Source: Rhodococcus rhodnii
GTDB lineage: Bacteria > Actinomycetota > Actinomycetes > Mycobacteriales > Pseudonocardiaceae
Assembly (NCBI GenBank): GCA_000720375.1
Contig: JOAA01000009.1
Span: 124,001 to 188,000, forward strand
Reading direction: 5' to 3'
Length of the DNA stretch: 64,000 nucleotides
The first letter of the stretch is position 1. Each line of letters opens with the position of its first letter. Below, in pieces: positions 24,832 through 34,030 of this stretch. The translations under genes and the position numbers were made by a program. The notes below the pieces were generated by a model, which was not told the DNA's origin, did no database searches, and was given only the letters and a program-made list of their open reading frames with translations.

Positions 24832-27747
24832 TCACTCGCATTTAATGCCCACGCACCCCAGCTGGTCTCCGGATGAGGTGTTTCCAGTGCCTGTCGTAGG
24901 TTCGACCGCTCTCATTCCGTAACCAAAATTGTCTCGCGAGCGATTGTCTGAGACCGTTATATGTTCGTTGAATGGCGCGTCGACAATCAGTCCTCCCCGC
25001 AGGACGTCGGATGCGGGATCCTTCTCTGAATGTCCATTGCCCGTGAACAGGTTATGCGAGATCTCGTGCGGATCTGGGCTGTCGACATTGAGTCCGATGA
25101 GACTGTTCGCGGTAAACGTGTTTCGCGTTATGAGCCCGGTTGTCCATGATGTGCGCAGGCCGATTTGTATGCCGGAGAAGTCATTGCCCGAGATGTGGAT
25201 CACCGCATTGGTTATGGCGACACTCGCCATCGCCATTTCGTCACTCCCGGGCGGAGATACGATGTTCCCCGTCATCGTGAAGAAGCGTGCGCCCATAGAT
25301 CCGAAAGGAAGGATCCGGCTGTTGTTCTTCACTGTGACGGAGTCGCATTCGCGGCCGATGCTGACAGAGTCGACATCGCTGCTCTCGACGGACAATGACG
25401 AGTTGAGGCTTTCTCCGACGGGACTGGAACACTGGACGAGAAAAAGTTTGAGTGTGCTCTCCGATATTGTGCATCTACTGCCGTTCGTGCATATCGCTTG
25501 GCCTCGTCCCCATCGCTCTTGTGCGTTGTTCGACAGTACGGACTTCGCGATTCCGATGTCGGAGTTGTCCTGGACTATGAAAGGAGCGCCGCCGGTGAGG
25601 CTGGTGCTCGAAATCTGAACATCGCGTGCGTTGACTCCGTAGATGTCCCCAGCATTCTTTTCGAAATCGTTGGCATCGGCTGAAGACGCCACGGTCAAGG
25701 CCGACAGCCTGACCCCGGACACGTTGGACAAGCCGATACCGGTTTTGAACCGGGTCAGGGTGCCGTTCTTGATGGTGGTGTCCTGAATCGTCCGCGAGCC
25801 GGCCACCTTGATTCCGGTACTGCTTTCGCTGGGAGTGTCGGTGCTGAGAGTGTGGCCGCCAAGGTCGAGAGTGACGTTGTCGCCGGCGATGGCTATTCCG
25901 ATGTCATTGGGACAGACGAGGTCGCTCTTCAGCATGGCGCTGGCAGTCAGGACATCACCGCATCGCACCGGAGGCGGTTCGGGCGCGACAGTGAGCTGGC
26001 GGGACTGCTGAACGCGGACTGCGCCAGCCAGCACGGCCAAAGTCACGGTGTAGGTGCCCGGTGCTGTGAAGGTGTGCCGGAACTCCGGAAGCGACGATAC
26101 GGTCTCGGTGCCTTGGCCGTCTTGGATGATCCATTCCCAGCGGTCGGGCCAGCGCCCGCTGACCCCGGCGCTGAACCGCACGGGTTCGCCGACGCGGGGA
26201 GATTCCGGATCGATGCTGATCGAATCGATGCGTGGTGGCGTATCCGCAGGTTCGATGATCACTGTGGCAGTGGCGATCGGTGCGGCCAGGCCGATCGTCG
26301 TGGTCGGCGCCACGTTGATCTGGAACTCGCCTGGCCTGTTCCAGCGGTGGCGTACGACGAGTCCTGTCGCCTCCGTACCGTCGCCGAAGGTCCATCGTGC
26401 GGTGGCGATGCCGATAGGACTGCGCGATACGACGCTGAGCTCGAACTCGTCGCCGACGAGCCCACGGCTGCGCGGTTTGATGACGATGTCCGCTAGGGGC
26501 GCGCCGACTGCGGTGGGCGGGTTGGGCTCGAACCTGCCTGGTCCGCTCACCGGTGGCACGTTGCCAGTCGGGCCGGATCGAGGTCGGTTGGTTGGTGGAG
26601 AGGACTGTTTTGGCGTGCTCGGGCTGTTCGCGGCTACCTCGACGGGACCAGTTTCTGGCCTGGTCGGGTTGTATTTCGAGACGGCACGGACATTGCCTTC
26701 GAGGTCAAGAACGCCGGCCTGGTCGCTGTCAGGGTCGTTGTAGAACACGATGCCGTCGCGCGCCAGCAGTTCGAAGCGGACCGGGCGAGTGAAAAGCTGG
26801 CGGTCGACGACCACGCGCATGGTGGCGAGATTGACGATCCACACTCGTCCGGTCGAGTAGTCCGGCACGATCGCGTGGTTGTTGACCTCCACCGCAGCGC
26901 CTAGATCCGCCTTGCCTGCCCCCAACGGAATGGGGTCCTGACAAGCCGCGTCGAAGGTGCAGGCCATGAGCAAGCCACGTGAGGCGATGGAGATCAGGAT
27001 TCTGCGCTCGGCCGGTGAGCCGGTCACCGACACGGTGTCGTCTGGTCGCACGTCCGCGCGCACCGACGAGAGGACTGAGCCAGTTTCGGGGTCGAGGAGG
27101 GAGGCTTGGCGTTGGTCCAGATCCAGCAGTGCCGGGTGACCTGAGGCGACAGCGATACGTGTTCGTTCCGCGGTGCCGGCGTGCTCTCGTGAATGCCGTG
27201 AGTCGGCGGTGAACCACGCCAGGTCGCCGGTGCGCTGATCGAGGAGCCACAGGCGGCCACCGCCGTCGACGATGGCTCCGTCGGGAGTGACCTTGGCGGC
27301 AAGGGAATGCGGTGCGCTGCGGGGCGTCAACGTGACTGGGTCGAGGGCCGTCAGAAGTCCGCGGTCTGCGTCCAGCGCGTACAAGATCTGGGGCGTGGGG
27401 AAAAGAGTGGCGCCCAATGGTTTTGACGGCTGGGACGGCTGCAGTGTCGCGCCGTCAACCCTGACCACTGAGTTGTCCCAAAGGTTGAGGGCGTATCCGG
27501 TCGATCCGAGTTGTGATGAACGGATTGCCGTGCCTGGCGGCGCGACCGGAACCTTGGCGGCCACCTCGGCTGACGCGCCGTCCAGCAGGGCCAACTGACC
27601 GACTTTGCTGGAAGCGAGCCATGTGGCACCGCCATGCAGGCGCACGCGTGGTGCTTGGTATGCCTTGTCCGCACCTACAAGGATGACTGTGGCCAGGCAT
27701 GTCACGATCACTAAAGCCAGGGCCCAGAAGCGCTTGCGCCGGATCAT
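24832..27747 (-). CDS. membrane-anchored propeller-PKD-beta-helix surface protein
   Basis: 971 residues. An N-terminal membrane anchor (7-26) is followed by a propeller-like region (about 30-360; HGGATWLASSKVGQLALLDG), a Pro/Ser-rich linker (about 365-405), two PKD/Ig-like domains (RWTFGDGTEATG; EFRHTFTAPGTYTVTLAV) and a right-handed parallel beta-helix (about 600-971; DNVTLDLGGHTLSTDTP). Most of the protein should be outside the cell. Its ATG overlaps the transglutaminase-like stop (ATGA), so it is the last gene of the MoxR operon. It could be the structural client or cell-wall target of that system. Only about 20 bases separate its stop from the convergent TIR gene. Confidence 0.75.
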   Translation of the reverse strand: MIRRKRFWALALVIVTCLATVILVGADKAYQAPRVRLHGGATWLASSKVGQLALLDGASAEVAAKVPVAPPGTAIRSSQLGSTGYALNLWDNSVVRVDGATLQPSQPSKPLGATLFPTPQILYALDADRGLLTALDPVTLTPRSAPHSLAAKVTPDGAIVDGGGRLWLLDQRTGDLAWFTADSRHSREHAGTAERTRIAVASGHPALLDLDQRQASLLDPETGSVLSSVRADVRPDDTVSVTGSPAERRILISIASRGLLMACTFDAACQDPIPLGAGKADLGAAVEVNNHAIVPDYSTGRVWIVNLATMRVVVDRQLFTRPVRFELLARDGIVFYNDPDSDQAGVLDLEGNVRAVSKYNPTRPETGPVEVAANSPSTPKQSSPPTNRPRSGPTGNVPPVSGPGRFEPNPPTAVGAPLADIVIKPRSRGLVGDEFELSVVSRSPIGIATARWTFGDGTEATGLVVRHRWNRPGEFQINVAPTTTIGLAAPIATATVIIEPADTPPRIDSISIDPESPRVGEPVRFSAGVSGRWPDRWEWIIQDGQGTETVSSLPEFRHTFTAPGTYTVTLAVLAGAVRVQQSRQLTVAPEPPPVRCGDVLTASAMLKSDLVCPNDIGIAIAGDNVTLDLGGHTLSTDTPSESSTGIKVAGSRTIQDTTIKNGTLTRFKTGIGLSNVSGVRLSALTVASSADANDFEKNAGDIYGVNARDVQISSTSLTGGAPFIVQDNSDIGIAKSVLSNNAQERWGRGQAICTNGSRCTISESTLKLFLVQCSSPVGESLNSSLSVESSDVDSVSIGRECDSVTVKNNSRILPFGSMGARFFTMTGNIVSPPGSDEMAMASVAITNAVIHISGNDFSGIQIGLRTSWTTGLITRNTFTANSLIGLNVDSPDPHEISHNLFTGNGHSEKDPASDVLRGGLIVDAPFNEHITVSDNRSRDNFGYGMRAVEPTTGTGNTSSGDQLGCVGIKCE

Positions 27748-29873
27748 CAGGAAACCCCCAGCTGTCGCAAGTTCCTTCGGGTTGCCCGGGAGTCGCGCCA
27801 GCCGGCCAGCAAAGGCCGTGGGCTGAGCCGGGCTCGCAACGAGCGCGGTGAAAGGCGCGGGCTGAGCTCGCCACGCAGTTGTTTTTCCAGCTGCCAGGCC
27901 TGGCGCACGTCATCGTTGGTTACGTGGTCTGGCGCGAACACGGCCGCAGTTGCCAGTGGTGCCAGCGCTGCCAACCCCGTGACACGTTCAGCTGCTTCAA
28001 CGAATGTCGTTGACACGGCGAATGTGGCCCCACGCTCGATAAGGCGGTCAGTTGCTTCATCCCAGGCACCCAGTACCCGATCGGCGAGGTTGCGTGCTCG
28101 GCGCCTGCGCCAGCGGCGACGTGCCTTCTCCGCGACGATCAAGCCTGTCAGCAGAGCCAAGAACGAAACGAAGCTGACCGCCACGACCGCCGTTGTGCGG
28201 AGGACTTCGCCCCAGCCGGAGCCTGGTTCTCCTGAAGGGGCGAGTTTCGGGCCTTCGGCTGGTGGGGCCGCCAGAGGTGGGTTTGGTGGCGGTGGTCCGG
28301 CGACTGGACTGTCCATTTGGGTACGAGGCTCGGTTGGTTTGCTTGTGACGTCGGTGGGTTCGAAGGGGATCCAGCCGAAGCCGTCAAACGCAACCTCGGC
28401 CCAGGCATGAGCGTCATTGGTCGTTACGGAGCCATTGGCGGGCAACCGATACCCCACTGCGACTCGGGTGTGGAAACCTAATGCACGGGCGAGCACGGCG
28501 AATGCGGCCGCGTGTTGCTCGGCATAGCTTGCGGCGTCGGCTGGATCGGTCGCAGTCAGGATTCTCGTCAGGGCGCCGTAGGAGTGGCCAGGTTGGGCGT
28601 CGATGTTGTACGGCAAGCGGCGCAGGTAGGTCTCGATTGCCAGGAGCTTCGCATAGGGTGTTTGGTCGCCCAGGGTGAGTTGTTGGGCCAGTGCTCGTAG
28701 TTGTGGTGGGAGGCCGTTGGGTAAGGGGAGTGATGTTGCGCTGGGTGTTGCCGTGTGGAGGCGTTGGTCGCCGCGCGGGTTGTTGCCGCGTGGGTTGATG
28801 CTGCCGACGATGGTGTAACGCAAGCCTTTGGGGGCGGCTTCGGTGGTGGCGAGTACTCCGGAATCCTCGCTGAAGCCGATCTTGGTGATGTCGTCGACGG
28901 TCAGGTCTAGTGTGGCTGGCTGGCCGATGACGGGTAGGAATGGCCCCTTGAGGTTGTCGATCTCGATGTGGGCTGCGACGGTGGGACCTTCGGTGTCGGA
29001 AAGCTGACGGCCTGCGACGACGAACTGGTCCGCTGATCTCCACAATGTACCGTCGTAGTCGTTGAGTGTGCTGGTGCGGACTCGGTCGATGGGGGCGTCC
29101 GTGCGGACGGTGAACAGCCGGCGTGGTGGTTGTTCACCGAGCTGGCTTTTGATTTCTGCCAGGGGTGTCAGGGTGTCGGCTATCCACAGTGGCGCCTTGT
29201 GCAGATCGCGGGGGTCGAATCGGTTTTCTCCCCGGCTGAGTGGCGTTATCAGGCCTGCGCCGATGGCCAGTGCTGCGACGACGATGACGACGGGGATTCC
29301 GTATCGAAGAGCGCTTTGGTTGGCGCGCAGCAACACCAGCGACAGCGCGCCTGCGAGGAAGACTGTGGTGGCGATGATGTGAGTGCCTGGCCGGTCGCCG
29401 ACGAACAGCAGCGCGATCGCGAAGGCGGCGAGCGGTGGTCCGATGGGTGCGAGCGCGGAATGGGTGCGTGTGGCTAACGTTGTTCCGGTGAAGGCGGCGA
29501 TCCACGCGATCAATACCGGGGTGATGAGTAAGTCGCCGCGCACGTCGACCGGCAAGCCGACCGTGAGCATTCGAGCCCATCCGCCGACCACGCCCCAGAA
29601 CAGCTCAGTCGCCGTTGCGTTGCTCGGCGCTCCATACTGGACTGTGTCGGCGAAGACGCCGTAGATGGCGAGGACGATGAACCCGGCGCATGCGGCGAGA
29701 GTGCTCTTGGCCAGCGACCGGCGTTGGATTGCTGCGATCAACGCACCGCCGAATGACGCTATGCATAACGGCAGCAGGTATTCCGTGGAAGCGAAGAACT
29801 GGCCGTAGATGAGGCTGGCGCCCAAGGTGGCCACTCCACATGCGACAGCTTCGGCGAATGCTTGGCGTTTCAC
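27747..29873 (-). CDS. TgpA-like membrane protein with transglutaminase-core domain, catalytic Cys absent
   Basis: 708 residues: six or more N-terminal membrane helices (about 8-210), a periplasmic transglutaminase-like domain (about 330-510), then another helix near 560 and a cytoplasmic tail. The core reads SYAEQHAAAFAVLARALG, where active enzymes have Cys in place of the first Ala; the His (NDAHAWAEV) and following acidic position remain. It may therefore bind peptides without cross-linking or cleaving them. GTG at 29873 overlaps the DUF58 stop (GTGA). MoxR-DUF58-transglutaminase operons are widespread; their job is poorly defined. Confidence 0.85.
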   Translation of the reverse strand: MKRQAFAEAVACGVATLGASLIYGQFFASTEYLLPLCIASFGGALIAAIQRRSLAKSTLAACAGFIVLAIYGVFADTVQYGAPSNATATELFWGVVGGWARMLTVGLPVDVRGDLLITPVLIAWIAAFTGTTLATRTHSALAPIGPPLAAFAIALLFVGDRPGTHIIATTVFLAGALSLVLLRANQSALRYGIPVVIVVAALAIGAGLITPLSRGENRFDPRDLHKAPLWIADTLTPLAEIKSQLGEQPPRRLFTVRTDAPIDRVRTSTLNDYDGTLWRSADQFVVAGRQLSDTEGPTVAAHIEIDNLKGPFLPVIGQPATLDLTVDDITKIGFSEDSGVLATTEAAPKGLRYTIVGSINPRGNNPRGDQRLHTATPSATSLPLPNGLPPQLRALAQQLTLGDQTPYAKLLAIETYLRRLPYNIDAQPGHSYGALTRILTATDPADAASYAEQHAAAFAVLARALGFHTRVAVGYRLPANGSVTTNDAHAWAEVAFDGFGWIPFEPTDVTSKPTEPRTQMDSPVAGPPPPNPPLAAPPAEGPKLAPSGEPGSGWGEVLRTTAVVAVSFVSFLALLTGLIVAEKARRRWRRRRARNLADRVLGAWDEATDRLIERGATFAVSTTFVEAAERVTGLAALAPLATAAVFAPDHVTNDDVRQAWQLEKQLRGELSPRLSPRSLRARLSPRPLLAGWRDSRATRRNLRQLGVS

Positions 29874-30994
29874 TGTGGTACCAGCTGGTTCCAGGTTGCC
29901 GCGAATCTCTCGCTGGATGTCGCGTCCACGGCGATGACGCCGGGTGGTGCCGGGCTCGGTGAGTGTCCGATTTGGATCAGGCTGGCCGTCAGGAAGTGCG
30001 GTCGCACGGCCGAAAGCAGGTCGAGGTCGTCGAGGGACGCCTGTCCGGTGACCACTGCGAGGGCGCATCCTTCGTTGGTGGCCAACGCGTCGTGGATGAT
30101 CTCGGGCAGCGTTGACAGTCCACGATCGCCGGCCGAGGACTCTATGCTCGCCAGCACGTCCAGCGCTTGGATCTCGGTGTGGGCCGACTCGGTCGCACTT
30201 CGGGTCACGCGCAGATCGATCGGGAAACCCGATCTGCTTGCGGCCACGCACAATGAGGCTGCCACTCGAACGGTGTCTTCGAAGCCGTCGTGCGCCCTGG
30301 TGTCGAGGACGATCAGGTGGCGAGGCTCGTCGGGAACCACGTTGTGGCGAACGACCAGCGTTCCGGTTCGGGCCGTGGACTTCCAGTCGATCAGCCGCCA
30401 GTCGTCACCAGGGGAGTAGTCACGCAGGCTGTGAAAAGCCATGCCGCCCAACGGGGAACGGGCTGAGGTGGAGCCCTCCGCGTCCCGCGGGCCGCCGATC
30501 GGGACCGGAGCTATGTCGTACACTCGTGGATGTACATAAAGGACGGACTCGCTGCCGGTCTTGCGGCCGATGTGCAGCAGCCGCAGTGGATCCGAGTGTC
30601 CAATCGTGAGTCCGGAGATGAGATAGCGGCCGCGACGGGTGGTCGGCAGCGGATACGTTGTCTCGTAGCTGGTTCCCGCCGCGAGACTTCGCAAAGGGAC
30701 GCTGGTGCTGCGATCTGCGATCGTTTCGGTGACGACAAGGGGAGGGCTTCGGCGGGGTCCGGTGTTCGTCAAGGTCAGGACTGCACTGGCTGGGCTTCCC
30801 TCGGTCACCCGCTGGGGGCGGATCTCACGAACCGCTGTGATCTGCGGCCGCCAAAGCATCCACGTCGCCGCCACCAACAGGGCCACAACGCCCGCCAAAC
30901 CGACCATGACCAGTTCCGGGTAGTTCGCCACCGCTCCCGCGGCCACCAGAACCACCGCGGAGACGGCCACCGCCACGCCCGTCCGTGTGAACAC
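29870..30994 (-). CDS. DUF58-domain membrane protein
   Basis: 374 residues with two N-terminal membrane helices (about 5-50). The DUF58 signature is clear (GMAFHSLRDYSPGDDWRLIDW then STARTGTLVVRH), within a von Willebrand A-like fold. Such proteins pair with MoxR ATPases in chaperone-like complexes. GTG at 30994 has GGAGGTGA just upstream, inside the end of the MoxR gene; the 3' end overlaps the next gene. Confidence 0.9.
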   Translation of the reverse strand: MFTRTGVAVAVSAVVLVAAGAVANYPELVMVGLAGVVALLVAATWMLWRPQITAVREIRPQRVTEGSPASAVLTLTNTGPRRSPPLVVTETIADRSTSVPLRSLAAGTSYETTYPLPTTRRGRYLISGLTIGHSDPLRLLHIGRKTGSESVLYVHPRVYDIAPVPIGGPRDAEGSTSARSPLGGMAFHSLRDYSPGDDWRLIDWKSTARTGTLVVRHNVVPDEPRHLIVLDTRAHDGFEDTVRVAASLCVAASRSGFPIDLRVTRSATESAHTEIQALDVLASIESSAGDRGLSTLPEIIHDALATNEGCALAVVTGQASLDDLDLLSAVRPHFLTASLIQIGHSPSPAPPGVIAVDATSSERFAATWNQLVPQ

Positions 30995-31000
30995 GGCGAT

Positions 31001-31966
31001 TCACCTCCGTCTCGACGCGCGGGGGACCGGCGCGCTCGCCAGGATGTCCTCGACGATCGCCTCGCCTGTCTGCTTCTGGATCCTGGCTTCCGGGGTCAGC
31101 AGAAGCCGGTGGTTGAGCACCGGCACCGCAACGGTCTTCACGTCGTCCGCTGTCGCGAATGGACGTCCCATTGAGATCGCGTACGCCTGGGCAGCGGCGG
31201 CGAGTGCGATGCTGCCACGAGGGCTCACGCCGAGCTTGACGTCCGGGTGATTGCGGGTCGCTCGGGTGATCGTCGCGATGTAGCGCTGCAGTTCGTCGGA
31301 CAGGTGCAGATCCTGCACCGCGTTGATCATCAGGCGCAGGTCGTCCAGTTCCATGACCGACTTGAGTTCCTCGGGCACCCGCCGGGCCACGCCGTCGGCG
31401 ATGATCGTGACCTCGTCGTCCAGGTTTTCCGGATATCCAATGGAGATCCGCATCATGAACCGGTCGAGTTGCGCCTCAGGCAACGAGAAAGTCCCATGGT
31501 GCTCAACGGGATTCTGGGTGGCGATGCACAGGAATGGCTCAGGGACGGGACGGGCTCGTCCGTCCACAGTGACCTGACGCTCGGCCATCACCTCGAGCAG
31601 CGCCGACTGGGTCTTCGGGGAGGCGCGGTTGATCTCGTCCGCCACCAGGATGTTGGTGAACACCGGTCCTTGGCGGAACTCGAAACGGCCGCTTGCTTGG
31701 TCGTAGACCTGCACGCCCGTGACGTCCGACGGCAACAAGTCCGGGGTGAACTGGATGCGCTTCACCGTCGTGGCCGCGATCGAACGAGCGATTGCTTTGG
31801 CCAGCGACGTTTTCGCCACCCCGGGCACGTCCTCGATCAGCAAGTGGCCCTGCGCCAGCAGGCACACCACCGCCAGGCGGACGACTTCCGGTTTGCCACG
31901 GATGAAGTCGTCGATGTTCCGGCACAACTCGTTGAACTGGCGCTGAAAGATAGCCTCGTCCGCCAC
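31001..31966 (-). CDS. MoxR-family AAA+ ATPase
   Basis: 321 residues. Walker A is EDVPGVAKTSLAKAIA, Walker B ILVADEINRASPKTQSALLE, and CIATQNPVEHHGTFSLPEAQLDRF is the MoxR signature. It should act as a cytoplasmic chaperone ATPase that assembles or activates the DUF58 and downstream membrane proteins. It is first of four tightly packed genes (six-base gap, then two four-base overlaps). Confidence 0.93.
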   Translation of the reverse strand: MADEAIFQRQFNELCRNIDDFIRGKPEVVRLAVVCLLAQGHLLIEDVPGVAKTSLAKAIARSIAATTVKRIQFTPDLLPSDVTGVQVYDQASGRFEFRQGPVFTNILVADEINRASPKTQSALLEVMAERQVTVDGRARPVPEPFLCIATQNPVEHHGTFSLPEAQLDRFMMRISIGYPENLDDEVTIIADGVARRVPEELKSVMELDDLRLMINAVQDLHLSDELQRYIATITRATRNHPDVKLGVSPRGSIALAAAAQAYAISMGRPFATADDVKTVAVPVLNHRLLLTPEARIQKQTGEAIVEDILASAPVPRASRRR

Positions 31967-31985
31967 CCGTCCCCCTACTGCTTGC

Positions 31986-33278
31986 TCAGAATGCTGGTGC
32001 GTGCAGCGCGGTCGTCAAGCGCGGCTGCAGGTCGCGGACCGACGAACGGGACGGCCAACGGGCGATCGTGCGCCCGATCCGACGCAGATCGAACCGGACG
32101 GTGGCCGAGTCGACGAGTTCGGCGCTGTCGAGAACCTTGTGCGTCAGCGTGCAAGCACGGTCGATATCGCCTGCCGCGGCATGCGACAGCGCCAGCCTGG
32201 CGCCGAAGCGGGCGTGCGCACGCCGGGATACGGCGGGAAGATGGGTGATTTCCTCGGCGAGGATTTCCGCGGCTTCGGCTGGACGGCCGAGGTCGTACAA
32301 GCACCAGCCCTTCACCATCGGCCCGATGCTGGACACCGCGGTTGTGCCAAGGACCATGCCGTCGGTCGAATTGACGGTCTCCAGCAGCCGTGTCGCGCGG
32401 TCCAATGTCTGGCGACAGAGTTTGTCATTGCCCGCCAAGGCATGTCCTTGCGCTTCCCGCAGTGCGGCGAGGCCACGAATGCGCACGGGCGTTGCCGGAT
32501 CAGCCTGGGCCTGCCGCGAAAGTTCCACGGTTCGGGCGGCGTCATCCCGGTAAAGCGCGATCAGGGCGTTGCGGACCAAACTGTGCGCCGCGAGATCGAG
32601 ATCGCCCGCGGCGTTGGCCATTTCCACAGCGGACTGCGTCCACCACAACGCGGCCCTGTCGTTGCCCGCTTCCTGGGTCATCCAGCCGACGTATTCGGCA
32701 TATCGGGACGCCAACCGGAGGAATTGTTCCCGCATCGGCGACCGCGTGGCTTTCGCCAGCCCGCGAAGGGTATGAGTCTGTGCGATCAGCGCGGGCAAAA
32801 CCAAAGCGGGACTTGTCGCCTGCCCGATCAGGCGATGCTGTTCGAAGATGTTCTGGTAGCCGGCGATCGTCGTTTCCTGCTGGGCCGCGGCCGATGCGTG
32901 CCGCTCGGTGAGACCGAATGCGAGCAAAGCCGCTCCCGAGGCGAGTGCGTCGCGGCGTTTCACCGGGTTGAACCAGCTGGAACCGCTGGACTCCAGGTTC
33001 AACATCCACACCTCCCCGTCCCATGACTCGTGCCTGCCATCGGAATCCGCCGCCGTGGGACCACGGTGTTCCACCAGCGATACGAGCTCGCCGCCCGCGT
33101 CGAGAGCCGCGTCGCACCGTCGTGCCAGGTCAGCACCCGCGGGTTTGACGCCTGTCTCGATCTTGCTGAGATAGCCCTTGCTGTAGTGGACGCGCTTGGC
33201 CAGTTCCGACAGTGAAACCCCCGCGGCCAACCGGATGCGTCGCAGTTGTTCCGCGAACAGTCTCGCTTGGTCGTCCAT
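31986..33278 (-). CDS. XRE-family regulator with TPR-like C-terminal region
   Basis: 430 residues. HTH at about 5-65 (RLFAEQLRRIRLAAGVSLSE and SKGYLSKIETGVKPAGADLA), then a long helical region with TPR-like repeats (DLDLAAHSLVRNALIALY, RRAHARFGARLALSHAAAGD). This architecture is common in actinomycete development and secondary-metabolism regulators. The ATG at 33278 follows GGGGGTTGC. It is upstream of and on the same strand as the MoxR operon with a 19-base gap, so it may lead or control that operon. The divergent neighbour is the I36 inhibitor gene. Confidence 0.85.
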   Translation of the reverse strand: MDDQARLFAEQLRRIRLAAGVSLSELAKRVHYSKGYLSKIETGVKPAGADLARRCDAALDAGGELVSLVEHRGPTAADSDGRHESWDGEVWMLNLESSGSSWFNPVKRRDALASGAALLAFGLTERHASAAAQQETTIAGYQNIFEQHRLIGQATSPALVLPALIAQTHTLRGLAKATRSPMREQFLRLASRYAEYVGWMTQEAGNDRAALWWTQSAVEMANAAGDLDLAAHSLVRNALIALYRDDAARTVELSRQAQADPATPVRIRGLAALREAQGHALAGNDKLCRQTLDRATRLLETVNSTDGMVLGTTAVSSIGPMVKGWCLYDLGRPAEAAEILAEEITHLPAVSRRAHARFGARLALSHAAAGDIDRACTLTHKVLDSAELVDSATVRFDLRRIGRTIARWPSRSSVRDLQPRLTTALHAPAF

Positions 33279-33491
33279 GCAACCCCCAGATGTTGCCCGT
33301 TTCCCACCGCCGTAGTCGACGGGAAACCCCTCCCCGGCAGGCACCGCGCCGACCCATCCTGGACAGGCACCACCGCGGCAGACGGAGATTACCACGAGTT
33401 ACCCGGGCGATCTCCAGTGTGACGACGCGGAAATGGGATGCCGCCGTGCCGGGATTGTCCGGCACGAACCTCGACGAAAGGTTTGACCATC

Positions 33492-33908
33492 GTGCGTTGG
33501 TTCAAAAACGCCTGCGCGATCGCCGGCCTGGTCCTGGCAGGAACTGTCGCGGTGCCGACCGCCGCTCCGGCGGAAATTCCCGTTGTGTCACCGGCCTCGT
33601 TCGCCGAATGCCGGGCGGGCTGGTTCTGTGTTTGGCAGCACAACGACGGCACGGGCGACTCGTTTGAAACCCAGCGTGCCCACTATGCCCTGCCGATGCC
33701 TATTGGCGGGAACGTTTTCAACGACCAGATCTCGTCGGTGTGGAATCGCACGAATGTCGATTGGTGCGTCTACGAACAAGTTGGATACGGCGGCCGGTAC
33801 CTGCCCATCGCTCCCGGCTGGCGAGGCGACATCGAACCGGGGTACGACTTCGGCGATCTGATCAGCTCGTTGCGGCCTGCCGACAGGGACTGCCCGCTCC
33901 CGGACTGA
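33492..33908 (+). CDS. secreted peptidase-inhibitor family I36/crystallin-like protein
   Basis: 138 residues. A signal peptide (about 1-30, ending near TAAPAE) is followed by CRAGWFCVWQHNDGTG, typical of the I36/beta-gamma-crystallin-like small secreted proteins of actinomycetes. Four cysteines suggest two disulfides. GTG at 33492 has AAAGG ten bases upstream. Protease inhibition is the family label, not proven here. It is followed by a strong terminator. Confidence 0.8.
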   Translation: MRWFKNACAIAGLVLAGTVAVPTAAPAEIPVVSPASFAECRAGWFCVWQHNDGTGDSFETQRAHYALPMPIGGNVFNDQISSVWNRTNVDWCVYEQVGYGGRYLPIAPGWRGDIEPGYDFGDLISSLRPADRDCPLPD

Positions 33909-33911
33909 CGA

Positions 33912-33966
33912 ACACCTTTGTCGAAACAAGGGTGTCGGCCGTCCGAGGGGGGCGGCCGACACCCTT
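33912..33966 (+). terminator. terminator hairpin overlapped by an alternative upstream hairpin
   Basis: AAGGGTGTCGGCCG and CGGCCGACACCCTT (33928-33966) are perfect 14-base arms. ACACCTTTGT (33912-33921) and ACAAGGGTGT (33926-33935) can form a ten-pair hairpin with one G-U pair that uses part of the terminator's left arm. The two structures exclude each other. Confidence 0.7.
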
Positions 33967-34000
33967 TCACGTCGACCGCTGACCAGTGGCTACGACGAAA

Positions 34001-34023
34001 TTGTCGTACCCCCGGTCTAGCGT
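34001..34023 (+). promoter_or_regulatory. PafBC/RecA-NDp-type promoter of the araC-VOC-ogt operon
   Basis: TTGTCGTAC (34001-34009), exactly eight bases, then TAGCGT (34018-34023). This fits the known mycobacterial LexA-independent motif TTGTCRGTG, N8, TAnnnT apart from the last bases of the first part. The -10 box ends seven bases before the ATG at 34031, implying a leaderless mRNA. Confidence 0.6.
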
Positions 34024-34030
34024 GGCAGGC

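Noticed and set aside
24832..31966. Horizontally acquired island
   Set aside because: Codon use looks slightly richer in A/T than neighbours, but no integrase, tRNA edge or direct repeats are seen and the core operon type is native to actinobacteria.
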